From the NCBI GenBank assembly GCA_934643455.1, contig CAKUBV010000003.1:1-64000 (forward strand): 64,000 nucleotides of DNA. The letters are read 5' to 3'. The translations under genes were made by a program, and so were the position numbers. This DNA comes from Candidatus Proelusimicrobium excrementi. Lineage in GTDB: Bacteria > Elusimicrobiota > Elusimicrobia > Elusimicrobiales > Elusimicrobiaceae. Below the pieces are notes generated by a model. It had not been told where the DNA came from. It worked only from the letters and a program-made list of their open reading frames with translations, and searched no databases. Positions 24,890 to 32,974 of the stretch are shown one piece after another. Numbering within the stretch: position 1 is the first letter of the stretch; each line of letters starts with the position of its first letter.

Positions 24890-25618
24890 ATGGATAAAAA
24901 TAATTTCCGGGCCGTAACTTGGCAAAGCCTTATTAAATTTGAAAAACAAAACGCTTTCTTCAAACCGAAAATCGGCGTTTTGGTCGGTCTTTCCGGCGGG
25001 GCGGATTCCGTAGCTTTGGCGCATTTCGTCAAACAGCTAAGCGTAAAAAAGCAGTTCCCTGTTTACGCGTGCCACGTGCACCACGGCCTAAGAGAAATGG
25101 CGGAGCGCGACGCGGCCTTCGCCAAAAAAACCGCCAAAGAATTGGAAATACCTTTCATATTAAAAAAAGTAAACGTAAAAGCTTTGGCAAAAAAAGAAAA
25201 TCTAAGCGTGGAGCACGCCGCCAGAAAAGCCAGGTACCAAGCTTTAAGCGAGGCGGCGGAAAAATACGGATGTAAAAAAATAGCTTTGGCGCATCACTTG
25301 GACGACAACGCCGAAACTTTTTTGCTAAATGTACTGAGAGGAACCAAAGCCAAAGGCCTTTTGGGCATACCCGTAAAAAGAGCTTTGGGAAAGCTGGAAA
25401 TAATACGCCCGTTTATGTGTATTACTCGCGCGGAAGTGGACGCCTACGTCAAAGAGCATAAATTATCTTTTATCAACGACGAAACCAACTTTGAGCAAGT
25501 CTATACGCGCAACTGGGTGCGCGGAACCCTGCTGCCGCTTTTGGAAGAAAAACAGCCGCAAATCCGCAGGCATATCAATGACATCGCCCAAGATTTATAT
25601 AAATATATAAAGCCTTAG
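24890..25618 (+). CDS. tilS: tRNA(Ile)-lysidine synthase, short form
   Basis: TilS converts the wobble C of the CAT-anticodon tRNA-Ile to lysidine, changing it from AUG to AUA reading. The N-type ATP pyrophosphatase loop GLSGGADSVALAH is near residues 33-45, followed by CHVHHGLREMAERD near 64-77, the conserved HHLDDNAET near 136 and NDETNFEQVYTRNWVR near 201-216. At 242 residues it consists of the catalytic domain alone, without the C-terminal tRNA-binding domains of E. coli TilS; short forms occur in several phyla. Its stop overlaps the convergent membrane-protein gene by 4 bases. Confidence 0.92.
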   Translation: MDKNNFRAVTWQSLIKFEKQNAFFKPKIGVLVGLSGGADSVALAHFVKQLSVKKQFPVYACHVHHGLREMAERDAAFAKKTAKELEIPFILKKVNVKALAKKENLSVEHAARKARYQALSEAAEKYGCKKIALAHHLDDNAETFLLNVLRGTKAKGLLGIPVKRALGKLEIIRPFMCITRAEVDAYVKEHKLSFINDETNFEQVYTRNWVRGTLLPLLEEKQPQIRRHINDIAQDLYKYIKP

Positions 25619-26178
25619 AATATCATCCAAAACAGCAGAAAGAAAAAGGCCCCGCACGCCGCAAACAAGCTTAATACTGCGGGAGCAAGCGATAAAATCA
25701 ACGTGAAAAAAGTTCTTACTTTTGAAAGGCCGTAGGCTTTGTTCATCATGTAAAGAATAAAGTAAATCTGCAAAAGCGCAACGATAAACAAAATAAGGAA
25801 CTTAAACACGGCGAGAACCGGCGCGGCGGCCTGCATAAGAGCGAAACTCACCAAAAGCGTAAGGCAAAACTGAGAAAGCCCTATAAGCGTAAAAAGCCCC
25901 AAAGCGCTGCCTTTGCCGGTGGAAATTTCAAGCAGCAAATGCGCGCTTGAAGCAACAAAAAAGCCGATGCACAAATCCACAAACAAAACCGCGAAGAAGC
26001 CGAAGGTAAAAGCGAAATTGCCCATACCGCCGCCGCCCAGCGCCCACATTATCATAACACTTAAAGAGCCCGCCGCATATCCCAAAAGAGCCAAAGCCAA
26101 AGAACGCGATTTTATTATATCGTCGACGGCTTTGGAAGGTTCGGTTACAAAATCATAAAGCGCATTTATAAAAGTCAT
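25615..26178 (-). CDS. multi-pass membrane protein (Yip1-like), unknown function
   Basis: 187 residues with about five hydrophobic segments from residue 28 to the end and a soluble N-terminus with FVTEPSKAVDDI, a start often seen in YIP1-domain proteins (family call tentative). No catalytic residues are apparent. It follows sppA on the same strand after 9 bases and is thus probably co-transcribed with that protease, but no functional link can be read from sequence. Confidence 0.6.
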   Translation of the reverse strand: MTFINALYDFVTEPSKAVDDIIKSRSLALALLGYAAGSLSVMIMWALGGGGMGNFAFTFGFFAVLFVDLCIGFFVASSAHLLLEISTGKGSALGLFTLIGLSQFCLTLLVSFALMQAAAPVLAVFKFLILFIVALLQIYFILYMMNKAYGLSKVRTFFTLILSLAPAVLSLFAACGAFFFLLFWMIF

Positions 26179-26187
26179 ACCGGCTCC

Positions 26188-27249
26188 TTAATAAGCCCAA
26201 AGATAGGAAACTTTCGGCGTAGTAAAATCTTCTATTTTTGAGGCCAAGCCCAATCTGCTTTCCATGGAAGCGCCGCCCATATAAAGCATTTCCATAAAAT
26301 TATTCGGCCGCGGAGTAATAAGTTTTATGTCCTTCACGCCGGTAAGTTCAGCAAGCTGTTCCCGGGCGGTTTCTTCCCCGCCCAAGGCGTCGATAAGCCC
26401 TATTTCCTTGGCGCGCGCGCCGGTAAATACGCGGCCGTCGGCGTATATCGGCAGCATTTCCGCATTGACGTTAGGCCTGCCTTTTTGGACGGCCTGGAAA
26501 AATTGCTGATAGGTTTCGTTAATCATTTCCTGCAGGAGGGCGACTTCCTCTTCCGTCATAGGGCGGTAGGCCGAGCCGATGTCTTTATGCTTGCCGGATT
26601 TTACCGGCATCACTTTTATGCCGAGTTTGTCAAACAAACCCTCTACATTGTTGGCCTGCATTATTACGCCGATTGAACCCGTCATCGTGCCGGGCTGGGC
26701 GACTATCCTGTCCGCCGCCATGGCTATATAAAAACCGCCGCTGGCCGCTACATCCCTGAACAAAGCCACTACAGGCTTCTTTTTGGATTTAAAAAATAAA
26801 ATGGCGTTGTAAATATCCTGTACGGAAGCCACCGTTCCGCCGGGGGAGTTTATATCCAGCAAAAGGGCTTTTGCTTCTTTCTTATCGGCCAAATCCCTTA
26901 TTCTCTTTGCTATTGAAGACGCGCTGTTCTGGCGGGACATAAAACCGCTTTCGCCGCTTTCCTGTATCACGCCGCGCACTTTTACAACGGCCGCGCCTTC
27001 CTCTTTTGAAAGTTTTTTAAGTAAAGAAGATGCTTCCGCGATATCATCCGCGACGGAGGCCTCGGCTTCTTTCTCCTTAGGCGCGGCGGACGGCGTTAAA
27101 GCCAAATAGAGCCCGCTGGCCATGGAAACCGTAAATACGGCCGTAAGTAAAACGAGCCAAAATTTAACCCCGGAGATTTTCTTCTCCTCTTTGGAAGGGA
27201 TATCTTCCAGCACCGGTTCTTTTACCGGGTTTTCATTGTTTTCTTGCAT
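26188..27249 (-). CDS. sppA: signal peptide peptidase SppA (protease IV type, short form)
   Basis: A membrane-anchored serine protease that degrades signal peptides left by secretion. A cytoplasmic N-terminus of about 27 residues precedes one TM (near 28-50). The catalytic domain shows LLLDINSPGGTVASVQDIY near 148-166, the nucleophile Ser in VAASGGFYIAMAAD near 190, TMTGSIGVIMQ near 212 and the general-base Lys region SGKHKDIGSAYR near 240. The length of 353 residues is of the short SppA type (a single protease domain, unlike the duplicated E. coli protein). The start has a strong GAGGAG site. It leads a two-gene unit with the Yip1-like gene. Confidence 0.93.
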   Translation of the reverse strand: MQENNENPVKEPVLEDIPSKEEKKISGVKFWLVLLTAVFTVSMASGLYLALTPSAAPKEKEAEASVADDIAEASSLLKKLSKEEGAAVVKVRGVIQESGESGFMSRQNSASSIAKRIRDLADKKEAKALLLDINSPGGTVASVQDIYNAILFFKSKKKPVVALFRDVAASGGFYIAMAADRIVAQPGTMTGSIGVIMQANNVEGLFDKLGIKVMPVKSGKHKDIGSAYRPMTEEEVALLQEMINETYQQFFQAVQKGRPNVNAEMLPIYADGRVFTGARAKEIGLIDALGGEETAREQLAELTGVKDIKLITPRPNNFMEMLYMGGASMESRLGLASKIEDFTTPKVSYLWAY

Positions 27250-27338
27250 GTAAAACTCCTCTGAAAATCGTTATATCGCTTTAAAATAATTATATCAATA
27301 AAATGATACAATTTATTTAAACCAAAGCGGAGGCATTT

Positions 27339-28223
27339 ATGTTTAAAGGAATTTACACCGCACTTATAACGCCTTTTAAAGATTCAAAGACGGATTTTGA
27401 CGCGCTCGGCGTTTTGATTGACAGACAAATCAAAGCCGGAGCGGAAGGATTTGTGCTGCTTGGCACTACCGCGGAAACGCCCGCGCTATCCTTTGAAGAA
27501 AAGAAGGAAATTTTGGATTTTGCCTGTGCCCATATCGGCAAGAGGGCCAAAATTATTATAGGCGCAGGGGCAAACAATACTCAGACTACTCTTAAAAACA
27601 TTGAACTTGCTTCCCGCTATAACCCCGACGGCCTTTTGATAGTTACGCCTTATTACAATAAGCCGAACCTCAACGGGATGATAAAGCACTTTTCTTTGGC
27701 GGCCGAAGCCGGCAAACCTATTATTCTTTATCATATACCCGGCAGAACAGGGCAGAAATTGAGTCAGGATTTCTTGGCTAATCTGCTTGAAGCCGTACCG
27801 CAAATCAAAGCGATAAAAGAATCCGACTACGACATAAACCATATAACGCAAACCGCGGTAAAATTCGGCGCGGACAGGATTGACTATATTTGCGGCAACG
27901 ACGATTTATGGCCCGTATTTTTGGGGCTGGGTTCGCGCTGCCTTATAACGGCCGCAGGCAATACCATGGCCCCGGCTATGGTAAAAATATATAAACTTTT
28001 TGAGCAAAGCCAAACAACGCAGGCTATGGACGTTTTCCGCAAAGCGTGGCCCGTAATTACAGGCAGTTTTATTGAAGTCAACCCAACCTGCCCCAAATAC
28101 TTGCTTAACAAACTGGGTTTATGCTCCGCGGAAGTAAGGCTTCCGCTTGGTGAGCTTACCCAAAAGACTAAAGAAACTTTGGACAGGATATTTGAAACTT
28201 ACCCTAAGGAATTTTTTATATGA
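27339..28223 (+). CDS. dapA: 4-hydroxy-tetrahydrodipicolinate synthase
   Basis: It condenses pyruvate with aspartate semialdehyde, the first committed step of the DAP/lysine pathway. The 294-residue TIM barrel shows the pyruvate site GTTAETPALS near 43-52 (Thr-Thr pair), the proton-relay Tyr in VTPYYNKPN near 105, YHIPGRTGQ near 132 with the conserved Arg, and the Schiff-base Lys in IKAIKESDYD near 162. It heads an operon of overlapping genes dapA-lysC-asd-dapB-murC. Start with GGAGG at good spacing. Confidence 0.97.
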   Translation: MFKGIYTALITPFKDSKTDFDALGVLIDRQIKAGAEGFVLLGTTAETPALSFEEKKEILDFACAHIGKRAKIIIGAGANNTQTTLKNIELASRYNPDGLLIVTPYYNKPNLNGMIKHFSLAAEAGKPIILYHIPGRTGQKLSQDFLANLLEAVPQIKAIKESDYDINHITQTAVKFGADRIDYICGNDDLWPVFLGLGSRCLITAAGNTMAPAMVKIYKLFEQSQTTQAMDVFRKAWPVITGSFIEVNPTCPKYLLNKLGLCSAEVRLPLGELTQKTKETLDRIFETYPKEFFI

Positions 28224-28948
28224 GGAAAATTTCCGTATTAAAATTCGGCGGAAACACTTTAGCCAATAAAGAGAAAATACTGCTTGCGGTCAACCTTATC
28301 AAAAAAAGAGTTGAGCAAGGCGTTTTGCCGGTTGTGGTGGCTTCGGCCAACGGCAATATGACGGATATCCTTTTGGATAACGCCTATTCCTTAAGCAAAA
28401 ATCCGCACAAGCGCGAACTTGATATGCTTATAACTACGGGCGAACGCATAAGCGTGGCTTTGCTTTCCATAGCTTTAAACGATATTAACCTGCCGGCTGT
28501 TTCCCTGACGGGATCGCAAATAGGGCTTACTACTACTCCCGAACACGCCGGGGCCGATATTAAAGGCATTACCGGGGACAGGCTTCAAAAGGAACTTGAT
28601 AAAGGGCACATACCGATAATAGCCGGCTTTCAGGGTATAGGCGAAAATAAAGAAATAACCACTTTAAAACGCGGCGGCAGCGACGTATCTGCCGTATTCA
28701 TAGCCAGCCAGCTGGGCGCGGATCACGTGGAAATGATAAAAGACGTAGACGGGGTTTATACGAAAGACCCAAACAAAAACAAAGACGCCGAAAAACTTAA
28801 CCTTATGGATTTTGACGTTATGTACAAACTTGCGCTGGAAGGCGCCAATGTTCTGCACCCCGACGCCATAAAATTGGCGAAGGAGAAGAATGTCGAGATA
28901 AGAATAATTTATTACAAAACAGGCGAAGTGGGGACGATTATAAAATGA
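28220..28948 (+). CDS. lysC: aspartate kinase lacking ACT domains
   Basis: Phosphorylates aspartate in the first step toward DAP. It begins VLKFGGNTLANKEK (the KFGG nucleotide-binding start), then DMLITTGERISVALLS near 67-82 and TLKRGGSDVSAVFIA near 151-165 (the aspartokinase RGGSD motif). It ends after 242 residues, right after the kinase core; both C-terminal ACT domains that bind lysine or threonine in normal aspartokinases (about 400-450 residues) are missing. Feedback control by lysine through these domains is therefore not expected here. It overlaps dapA and asd by 4 bases each. A relative in the wider amino-acid-kinase superfamily is possible, but the operon makes aspartokinase most likely. 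Confidence 0.85.
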   Translation: MRKISVLKFGGNTLANKEKILLAVNLIKKRVEQGVLPVVVASANGNMTDILLDNAYSLSKNPHKRELDMLITTGERISVALLSIALNDINLPAVSLTGSQIGLTTTPEHAGADIKGITGDRLQKELDKGHIPIIAGFQGIGENKEITTLKRGGSDVSAVFIASQLGADHVEMIKDVDGVYTKDPNKNKDAEKLNLMDFDVMYKLALEGANVLHPDAIKLAKEKNVEIRIIYYKTGEVGTIIK

Positions 28949-29820
28949 AAAAGATTGCAGTTTTGGGCGCGGCGGGAAAAGTCGGCCGATTAATGTTAAA
29001 AGAACTGGCGCGCATGAAAGCCAAAGCCGAAATAGAAGCTTACGGCAGAGATGAAAAACCTCTTTCCTGCGATATAGCGATTTTATGCACGGACGACCCG
29101 GTCAGCGCGGTTTTGGCCGAAGAACTTAAAGACAAAGCCGGGTTTATAATTGATATGTCCGCCAAGTTCAGAAATAACCCCGCGGTGCCTTTGGTCATCC
29201 CGGAAATCAACGCCGACACTATCACCAAAGAAACCCGCCTTATAGCCAGCCCCAACTGCACCACGACGGGCCTTGTTATGGCTTTAAACCCTTTAAAAAA
29301 GAAATATACCCTTGAGGAAGTTTTCTTCTGTTCTTATCAGGCGATAAGCGGCGGCGGTAAAAAACTGATTGAAGATTTTAATACGGAGGGTTCTTTTTAT
29401 CAGGCAAACTGCGTCCCTTTAATAGGATCTCTGCAGCCAAACGGTTTTACCTCGGAAGAAATGAAAGGCCTTAACGAAACCAGGAAAATCCTGCGTCTGC
29501 CTGACATAAAAGTGCGTCCGCACACCGTGCGCGTCCCTGTTATGGTAAGCCACAGCCTGGGCGTAACCCTTAAAGCGAAAGAAGATTTTGATATTTCCGG
29601 CATACAGGCTTTGTTCGCTTCCCAGCCGGGCGTAATATGCGACGGAAAAATCTATACGCCCAAAGAAGCCGAAGGAAAAGACGAAGTTTTCGTCAGCAGG
29701 ATAAGAAGAGATTTCGAAGACAAAAACGTTCTGCATTTTTGGATTACTTTTGACAATCTTCTCAAAGGCGCCGCGCTTAACGGCAGGCAGATTGCGGAAT
29801 ATATTTTGGAGAATTTTTGA
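28945..29820 (+). CDS. asd: aspartate-semialdehyde dehydrogenase
   Basis: Reduces aspartyl phosphate to the semialdehyde substrate of DapA. The N-terminal Rossmann segment VLGAAGKVGRLMLKEL is near 5-20, the catalytic Cys lies in SPNCTTTGLVMAL near 107, the substrate-binding segment YQAISGGGKK near 132, and RPHTVRVPVMVSHSLGVTL near 192-210 holds the His of the active site. At 291 residues it is shorter than most (about 330-370). The stop overlaps the dapB start (TGATG). Confidence 0.92.
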   Translation: MKKIAVLGAAGKVGRLMLKELARMKAKAEIEAYGRDEKPLSCDIAILCTDDPVSAVLAEELKDKAGFIIDMSAKFRNNPAVPLVIPEINADTITKETRLIASPNCTTTGLVMALNPLKKKYTLEEVFFCSYQAISGGGKKLIEDFNTEGSFYQANCVPLIGSLQPNGFTSEEMKGLNETRKILRLPDIKVRPHTVRVPVMVSHSLGVTLKAKEDFDISGIQALFASQPGVICDGKIYTPKEAEGKDEVFVSRIRRDFEDKNVLHFWITFDNLLKGAALNGRQIAEYILENF

Positions 29821-30488
29821 TGATTGACGTAATAATAAACGGCGCAAAAGGCAAAATGGGCCGCCTGATAAAAACTGTTATAGAAACCGATTATAAAGAG
29901 CGGGTCCGCATAGTTCAGCTGCGCGATTTCGACACACAAGAACCCGCGCCGAAAGCGGATATAGTAATAGATTTTTCCATGCCTGAAGGCGCAAAACAAG
30001 CCTATAAAACCGCCAAGCAAATACACGCCGCTTTTTTATGCGGAACGACAAATCTTGACGACAATTTTTTAGCAGAGCTTAAAGCGGAAAAGGAAATAGC
30101 CGTTTTTTATTCCGCAAATGTCAGCATAGGGGTATTCTTATTCGGAAAGCTTTTAAAACAAGCCGCGGAACTTTTTAAAGATTACATACCCAAAATGCAC
30201 GAGGCGCACCACGCGCAGAAGAAAGACTCTCCAAGCGGTACGGCCAAAGCTTTGGCCAAACTTATAAACTTCCCTCAGGAAGAAATCACCTTTGAACGCA
30301 CCGGCACAGTTCCCGGTACGCATATGTTAAACTTAGAATCAAAAAACGGCGACGAAATCATTTCCGTAACGCACAAAGCTTTGGACAGGCGGTTATTCGC
30401 CGGGTCCGCAGTTAAAATAGCTTTGTGGCTGCCGGGCAAAGAACCCGGATTTTACGATATGGCTTCGTTCACGGAGAATTTATTATGA
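29820..30488 (+). CDS. dapB: 4-hydroxy-tetrahydrodipicolinate reductase
   Basis: NAD(P)H-dependent second step of the DAP branch. Features: INGAKGKMGRLIK near 6-18 (nucleotide fold), IDFSMPEGAKQA near 50, CGTTNLDD near 72, the catalytic segment EAHHAQKKDSPSGTAKALAK near 122-141 (His-His and KxDxPSGT), and a C-terminal GFYDMASF. About 222 residues, slightly short. The ATG at 29820 overlaps the asd stop, and the gene's own stop overlaps the murC start (ATGA). Confidence 0.95.
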   Translation: MIDVIINGAKGKMGRLIKTVIETDYKERVRIVQLRDFDTQEPAPKADIVIDFSMPEGAKQAYKTAKQIHAAFLCGTTNLDDNFLAELKAEKEIAVFYSANVSIGVFLFGKLLKQAAELFKDYIPKMHEAHHAQKKDSPSGTAKALAKLINFPQEEITFERTGTVPGTHMLNLESKNGDEIISVTHKALDRRLFAGSAVKIALWLPGKEPGFYDMASFTENLL

Positions 30489-31891
30489 AAATACATTTTG
30501 TAGGAATCGGCGGCATAGGAATGAGCGCGCTTGCACAGCTGCACGCAATGGCCGGCGATGAAGTTACAGGCTCTGACAGGCTTATCAACAAGGGTTTTAC
30601 CGGCTTGCCGATATGGAAAGAATTTAAAAAACTGGGCGTAAGGATTTACCCGCAGGACGGAAGCGGTATAGCGGAAGACACAGACGCCGTTATTTTAACT
30701 TCCGCCATAGAACCCGACAATGTGGAAATACAGGCCGCTAAAAAATATTCCATTCCCATATTGCACCGCTCGGATTTGCTGGCGAAACACGTTAAAGAAT
30801 CAAAAACCATAGCGATTTCCGGCACAAGCGGCAAAAGCACCACAACCGCAATGCTTTTTGAAATTTTAAGAAAAGCCGGAAAAGAACCTTCTTTAATTAC
30901 CGGCGGGGTGCTGCTGTCCTTACAGCAGGAAGGGTACTTCGGAAACGTTTATAAAGGCAAAAGCGATATACTCGTAATAGAAGCCGACGAATCGGACGGC
31001 ACCTTGGTAAACTATCACCCAAAAATCGGCGTAATGCTGAACTTGGCAAAAGACCATAAAGAATTGGATATTCTTAAAGGATACTTCAAAAAATTCAGCA
31101 TAAACTGCGACAAATTTATAATAAACGCCGAAGAAGAAAACCTAAAAGAAATCGGCGGTAAATGCAAAACCTTCGGCCTTAAAACCGGGGATTTGACCGC
31201 GGAAAATTTACAGCTGGACGGATTTGGGTCAAACTTTACCGTACAGGGGCAGAGCTTCCGCATAAATTTGCCGGGAGAGCACTATGTCAAAGACGCGCTG
31301 GGCGCAATTTCAGCCGCGCTTGAACTTGGAGTAACGCTTGAGCAATGCTCCAAAGCTTTGGAAGAATTTAAAGGCGTTTACAGGCGTTTTAACACCATAG
31401 GCAAAACCGACGGCGTTGAAGTTATAGACGACTTCGCCCACAACCCGCATAAACTGGCGGCGACTTTAAAAGCCGCCCATTTAAGAGGAAAAAGGGTTTT
31501 GGCTTTCTTTCAGCCGCACGCTTTTACTTCCGTACAGCTTCTGCTTAAGGAGTTTATTGAGGAGTTAACGCGCCAAATCAAAAAGGACGATATCCTTTGG
31601 TTAAGCGAAATTTATTATGCCGGCGGAACCATACCGGAGCATATTTCCAGCAAGCTGATTTACGAGGGCCTGAAACATAACGGCGTACCCGTAAGATTTT
31701 TGCCCTGCAGAAATGAAACCGCAGCCGACATCGCCGCCGCGGCCAAGCCCGGCGACGTGGTGCTTGTAATGGGCGCGAGAGACCCGACATTGACGGATTT
31801 TGCAAAGCAAATCTTCCTCGCGATAAAAGATAAAGATTACTCCAAAAAGCCGTGCAGGCAGTGCCTGATGAACGTGGATAAAAAGTTCTGA
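30485..31891 (+). CDS. murC: UDP-N-acetylmuramate--L-alanine ligase (Mur ligase)
   Basis: Adds the first residue of the peptidoglycan stem peptide. From the ATG at 30485 the protein starts MKIHFVGIGGIGMSALAQLH, the MurC dinucleotide-type fold, followed by the ATP loop SGTSGKSTTTAML near 120 (most MurC have GTHGKTTT), EADESDGTL near 168, FKGVYRRF near 300, DDFAHNPHKL near 324 and QPHAFTSV near 349. Length 468. It overlaps dapB by 4 bases, joining wall-precursor synthesis to ligation. The altered P-loop leaves the recycling ligase Mpl as an alternative, but the N-terminus is more MurC-like. A terminator follows directly. Confidence 0.87.
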   Translation: MKIHFVGIGGIGMSALAQLHAMAGDEVTGSDRLINKGFTGLPIWKEFKKLGVRIYPQDGSGIAEDTDAVILTSAIEPDNVEIQAAKKYSIPILHRSDLLAKHVKESKTIAISGTSGKSTTTAMLFEILRKAGKEPSLITGGVLLSLQQEGYFGNVYKGKSDILVIEADESDGTLVNYHPKIGVMLNLAKDHKELDILKGYFKKFSINCDKFIINAEEENLKEIGGKCKTFGLKTGDLTAENLQLDGFGSNFTVQGQSFRINLPGEHYVKDALGAISAALELGVTLEQCSKALEEFKGVYRRFNTIGKTDGVEVIDDFAHNPHKLAATLKAAHLRGKRVLAFFQPHAFTSVQLLLKEFIEELTRQIKKDDILWLSEIYYAGGTIPEHISSKLIYEGLKHNGVPVRFLPCRNETAADIAAAAKPGDVVLVMGARDPTLTDFAKQIFLAIKDKDYSKKPCRQCLMNVDKKF

Positions 31892-31921
31892 TAAAAACCG
31901 GCCCCGAAAAGGCCGGTTTTT
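31892..31921 (+). terminator. terminator of dap-murC operon
   Basis: AAAACCGGCC/GGCCGGTTTTT stem-loop with T tract, beginning at the murC stop codon. Confidence 0.9.
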
Positions 31922-31977
31922 AAGTGTGATATTTTTAACTTTCATGCGTAGTATTAATGAGGGGCGCAGAGATATTT

Positions 31978-32487
31978 ATGGATTTTAACGATACTTACAG
32001 AGATTTGTTTAAACCGGTATACGCTTATATCCTGCTGCGCGCCCAAGATAAAAATCTGGCCGAAGATTTGGCCGCGCGGACATGGCAGAAAGTTTTTGAC
32101 AAACAAAATTCTTTCAACCCCGCTAAGGGCAATTTAAGGCAATGGATTTTTACCATAGCCAGAAACGAGGTTAACAGTTACTTCCGCCTGTATTACGTAA
32201 GGAAAGTGTTTTCTCTTTCAGATTTTGAGGATGACTTGGCCGGCGGAACCGAAACGGAAAATATGGAAGCTTCCGCCGAAAAAAAACAAACGGAGCAAAT
32301 CCTTAAAAACGCAATGGGCAAACTGAAAGCCAATTACAGAGATATACTGGCTTTAAAATTTTACTCCGGCATGAGCAACGGGCAAATAGCCCAAACTTTA
32401 AAAATAAGCGAAAGCAACGCCGGAACATTAATAAACAGAGCTTTAAACAAACTAAAGCTTTTATTGGAGGCAGAAAATGTCGCCTGA
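31978..32487 (+). CDS. ECF-type sigma-70 family RNA polymerase sigma factor
   Basis: 169 residues with region 2 (FKPVYAYILLRAQDKNLAEDLAARTWQKVF near 10-40, ending in the -10 recognition part with FNPAKGNLRQWIFTIARNEV) and region 4 (LKANYRDILALKFYSGMSNGQIAQTLKISESNAGTLINRALNKLK near 118-162, a helix-turn-helix for the -35). The ATG at 31978 has a GAGGGG site; an upstream start at 31957 is less likely. It overlaps the next gene by 11 bases, the usual sigma/anti-sigma arrangement. Likely target: its own operon, which includes the DsbD-like gene. Confidence 0.92.
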   Translation: MDFNDTYRDLFKPVYAYILLRAQDKNLAEDLAARTWQKVFDKQNSFNPAKGNLRQWIFTIARNEVNSYFRLYYVRKVFSLSDFEDDLAGGTETENMEASAEKKQTEQILKNAMGKLKANYRDILALKFYSGMSNGQIAQTLKISESNAGTLINRALNKLKLLLEAENVA

Positions 32488-32959
32488 AGAAAAAATAACA
32501 AAGTTATATCGGCAAACCGATTTTGATAAAAACAAAACCGCGCAAAATAAGGTTTACGCCAAAATCAACAAAACGCCGAAAGGCTTAAAAGCGGTATGGC
32601 TTTTGCTGCCGGCTGCAGCAATACTGGCGGCTTTGGTGTTTTGGCCTATGACGCACAACCCCGTTTTAAATACGGCCCCGCACCCGCATGAAAACGCCGC
32701 TCTCACTCAGGAAGAATGCGCGGATCTTTCAACAAGATATTGGTTTGAGCAGGCCGCGGAAAAGGGCAAATTGATTATGGCCAAATGCCCTAAAGAAATT
32801 TTAAACGATTACAACAATGATTTAATTTTCCGTCTAAGCCAAAGATTTGAAGAAAGCAATCAAAAGCTCTCTCAGGACGAAAAGAAGAAGCTGGACGATT
32901 GCGGGGAAAAATTTAAAACAAACGTGCACCCGGTTATGTCTTTTGACGTAAGGTGCTGA
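32477..32959 (+). CDS. single-TM protein, probable anti-sigma factor with Cys-rich periplasmic domain
   Basis: 160 residues: a short basic cytoplasmic N-terminus (1-37), one TM (about 38-57: AVWLLLPAAAILAALVFWP) and a periplasmic part of about 100 residues. All four Cys of the protein lie in the periplasmic part (near 80, 103, 141 and the very last residue). The zinc anti-sigma motif HxxxCxxC is absent. Position directly after and overlapping the ECF sigma gene is the basis for the anti-sigma call; the sequence alone does not prove it. The Cys placement next to a disulphide-handling protein gene suggests redox sensing (inference). Confidence 0.6.
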   Translation: MSPEEKITKLYRQTDFDKNKTAQNKVYAKINKTPKGLKAVWLLLPAAAILAALVFWPMTHNPVLNTAPHPHENAALTQEECADLSTRYWFEQAAEKGKLIMAKCPKEILNDYNNDLIFRLSQRFEESNQKLSQDEKKKLDDCGEKFKTNVHPVMSFDVRC

Positions 32960-32974
32960 TTTAAGGAGATATAA

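Noticed and set aside
30485..31891. Mpl (recycling ligase) instead of MurC
   Set aside because: N-terminus and overall order fit MurC better and the gene sits at the end of the dap operon; the unusual P-loop alone is not decisive.
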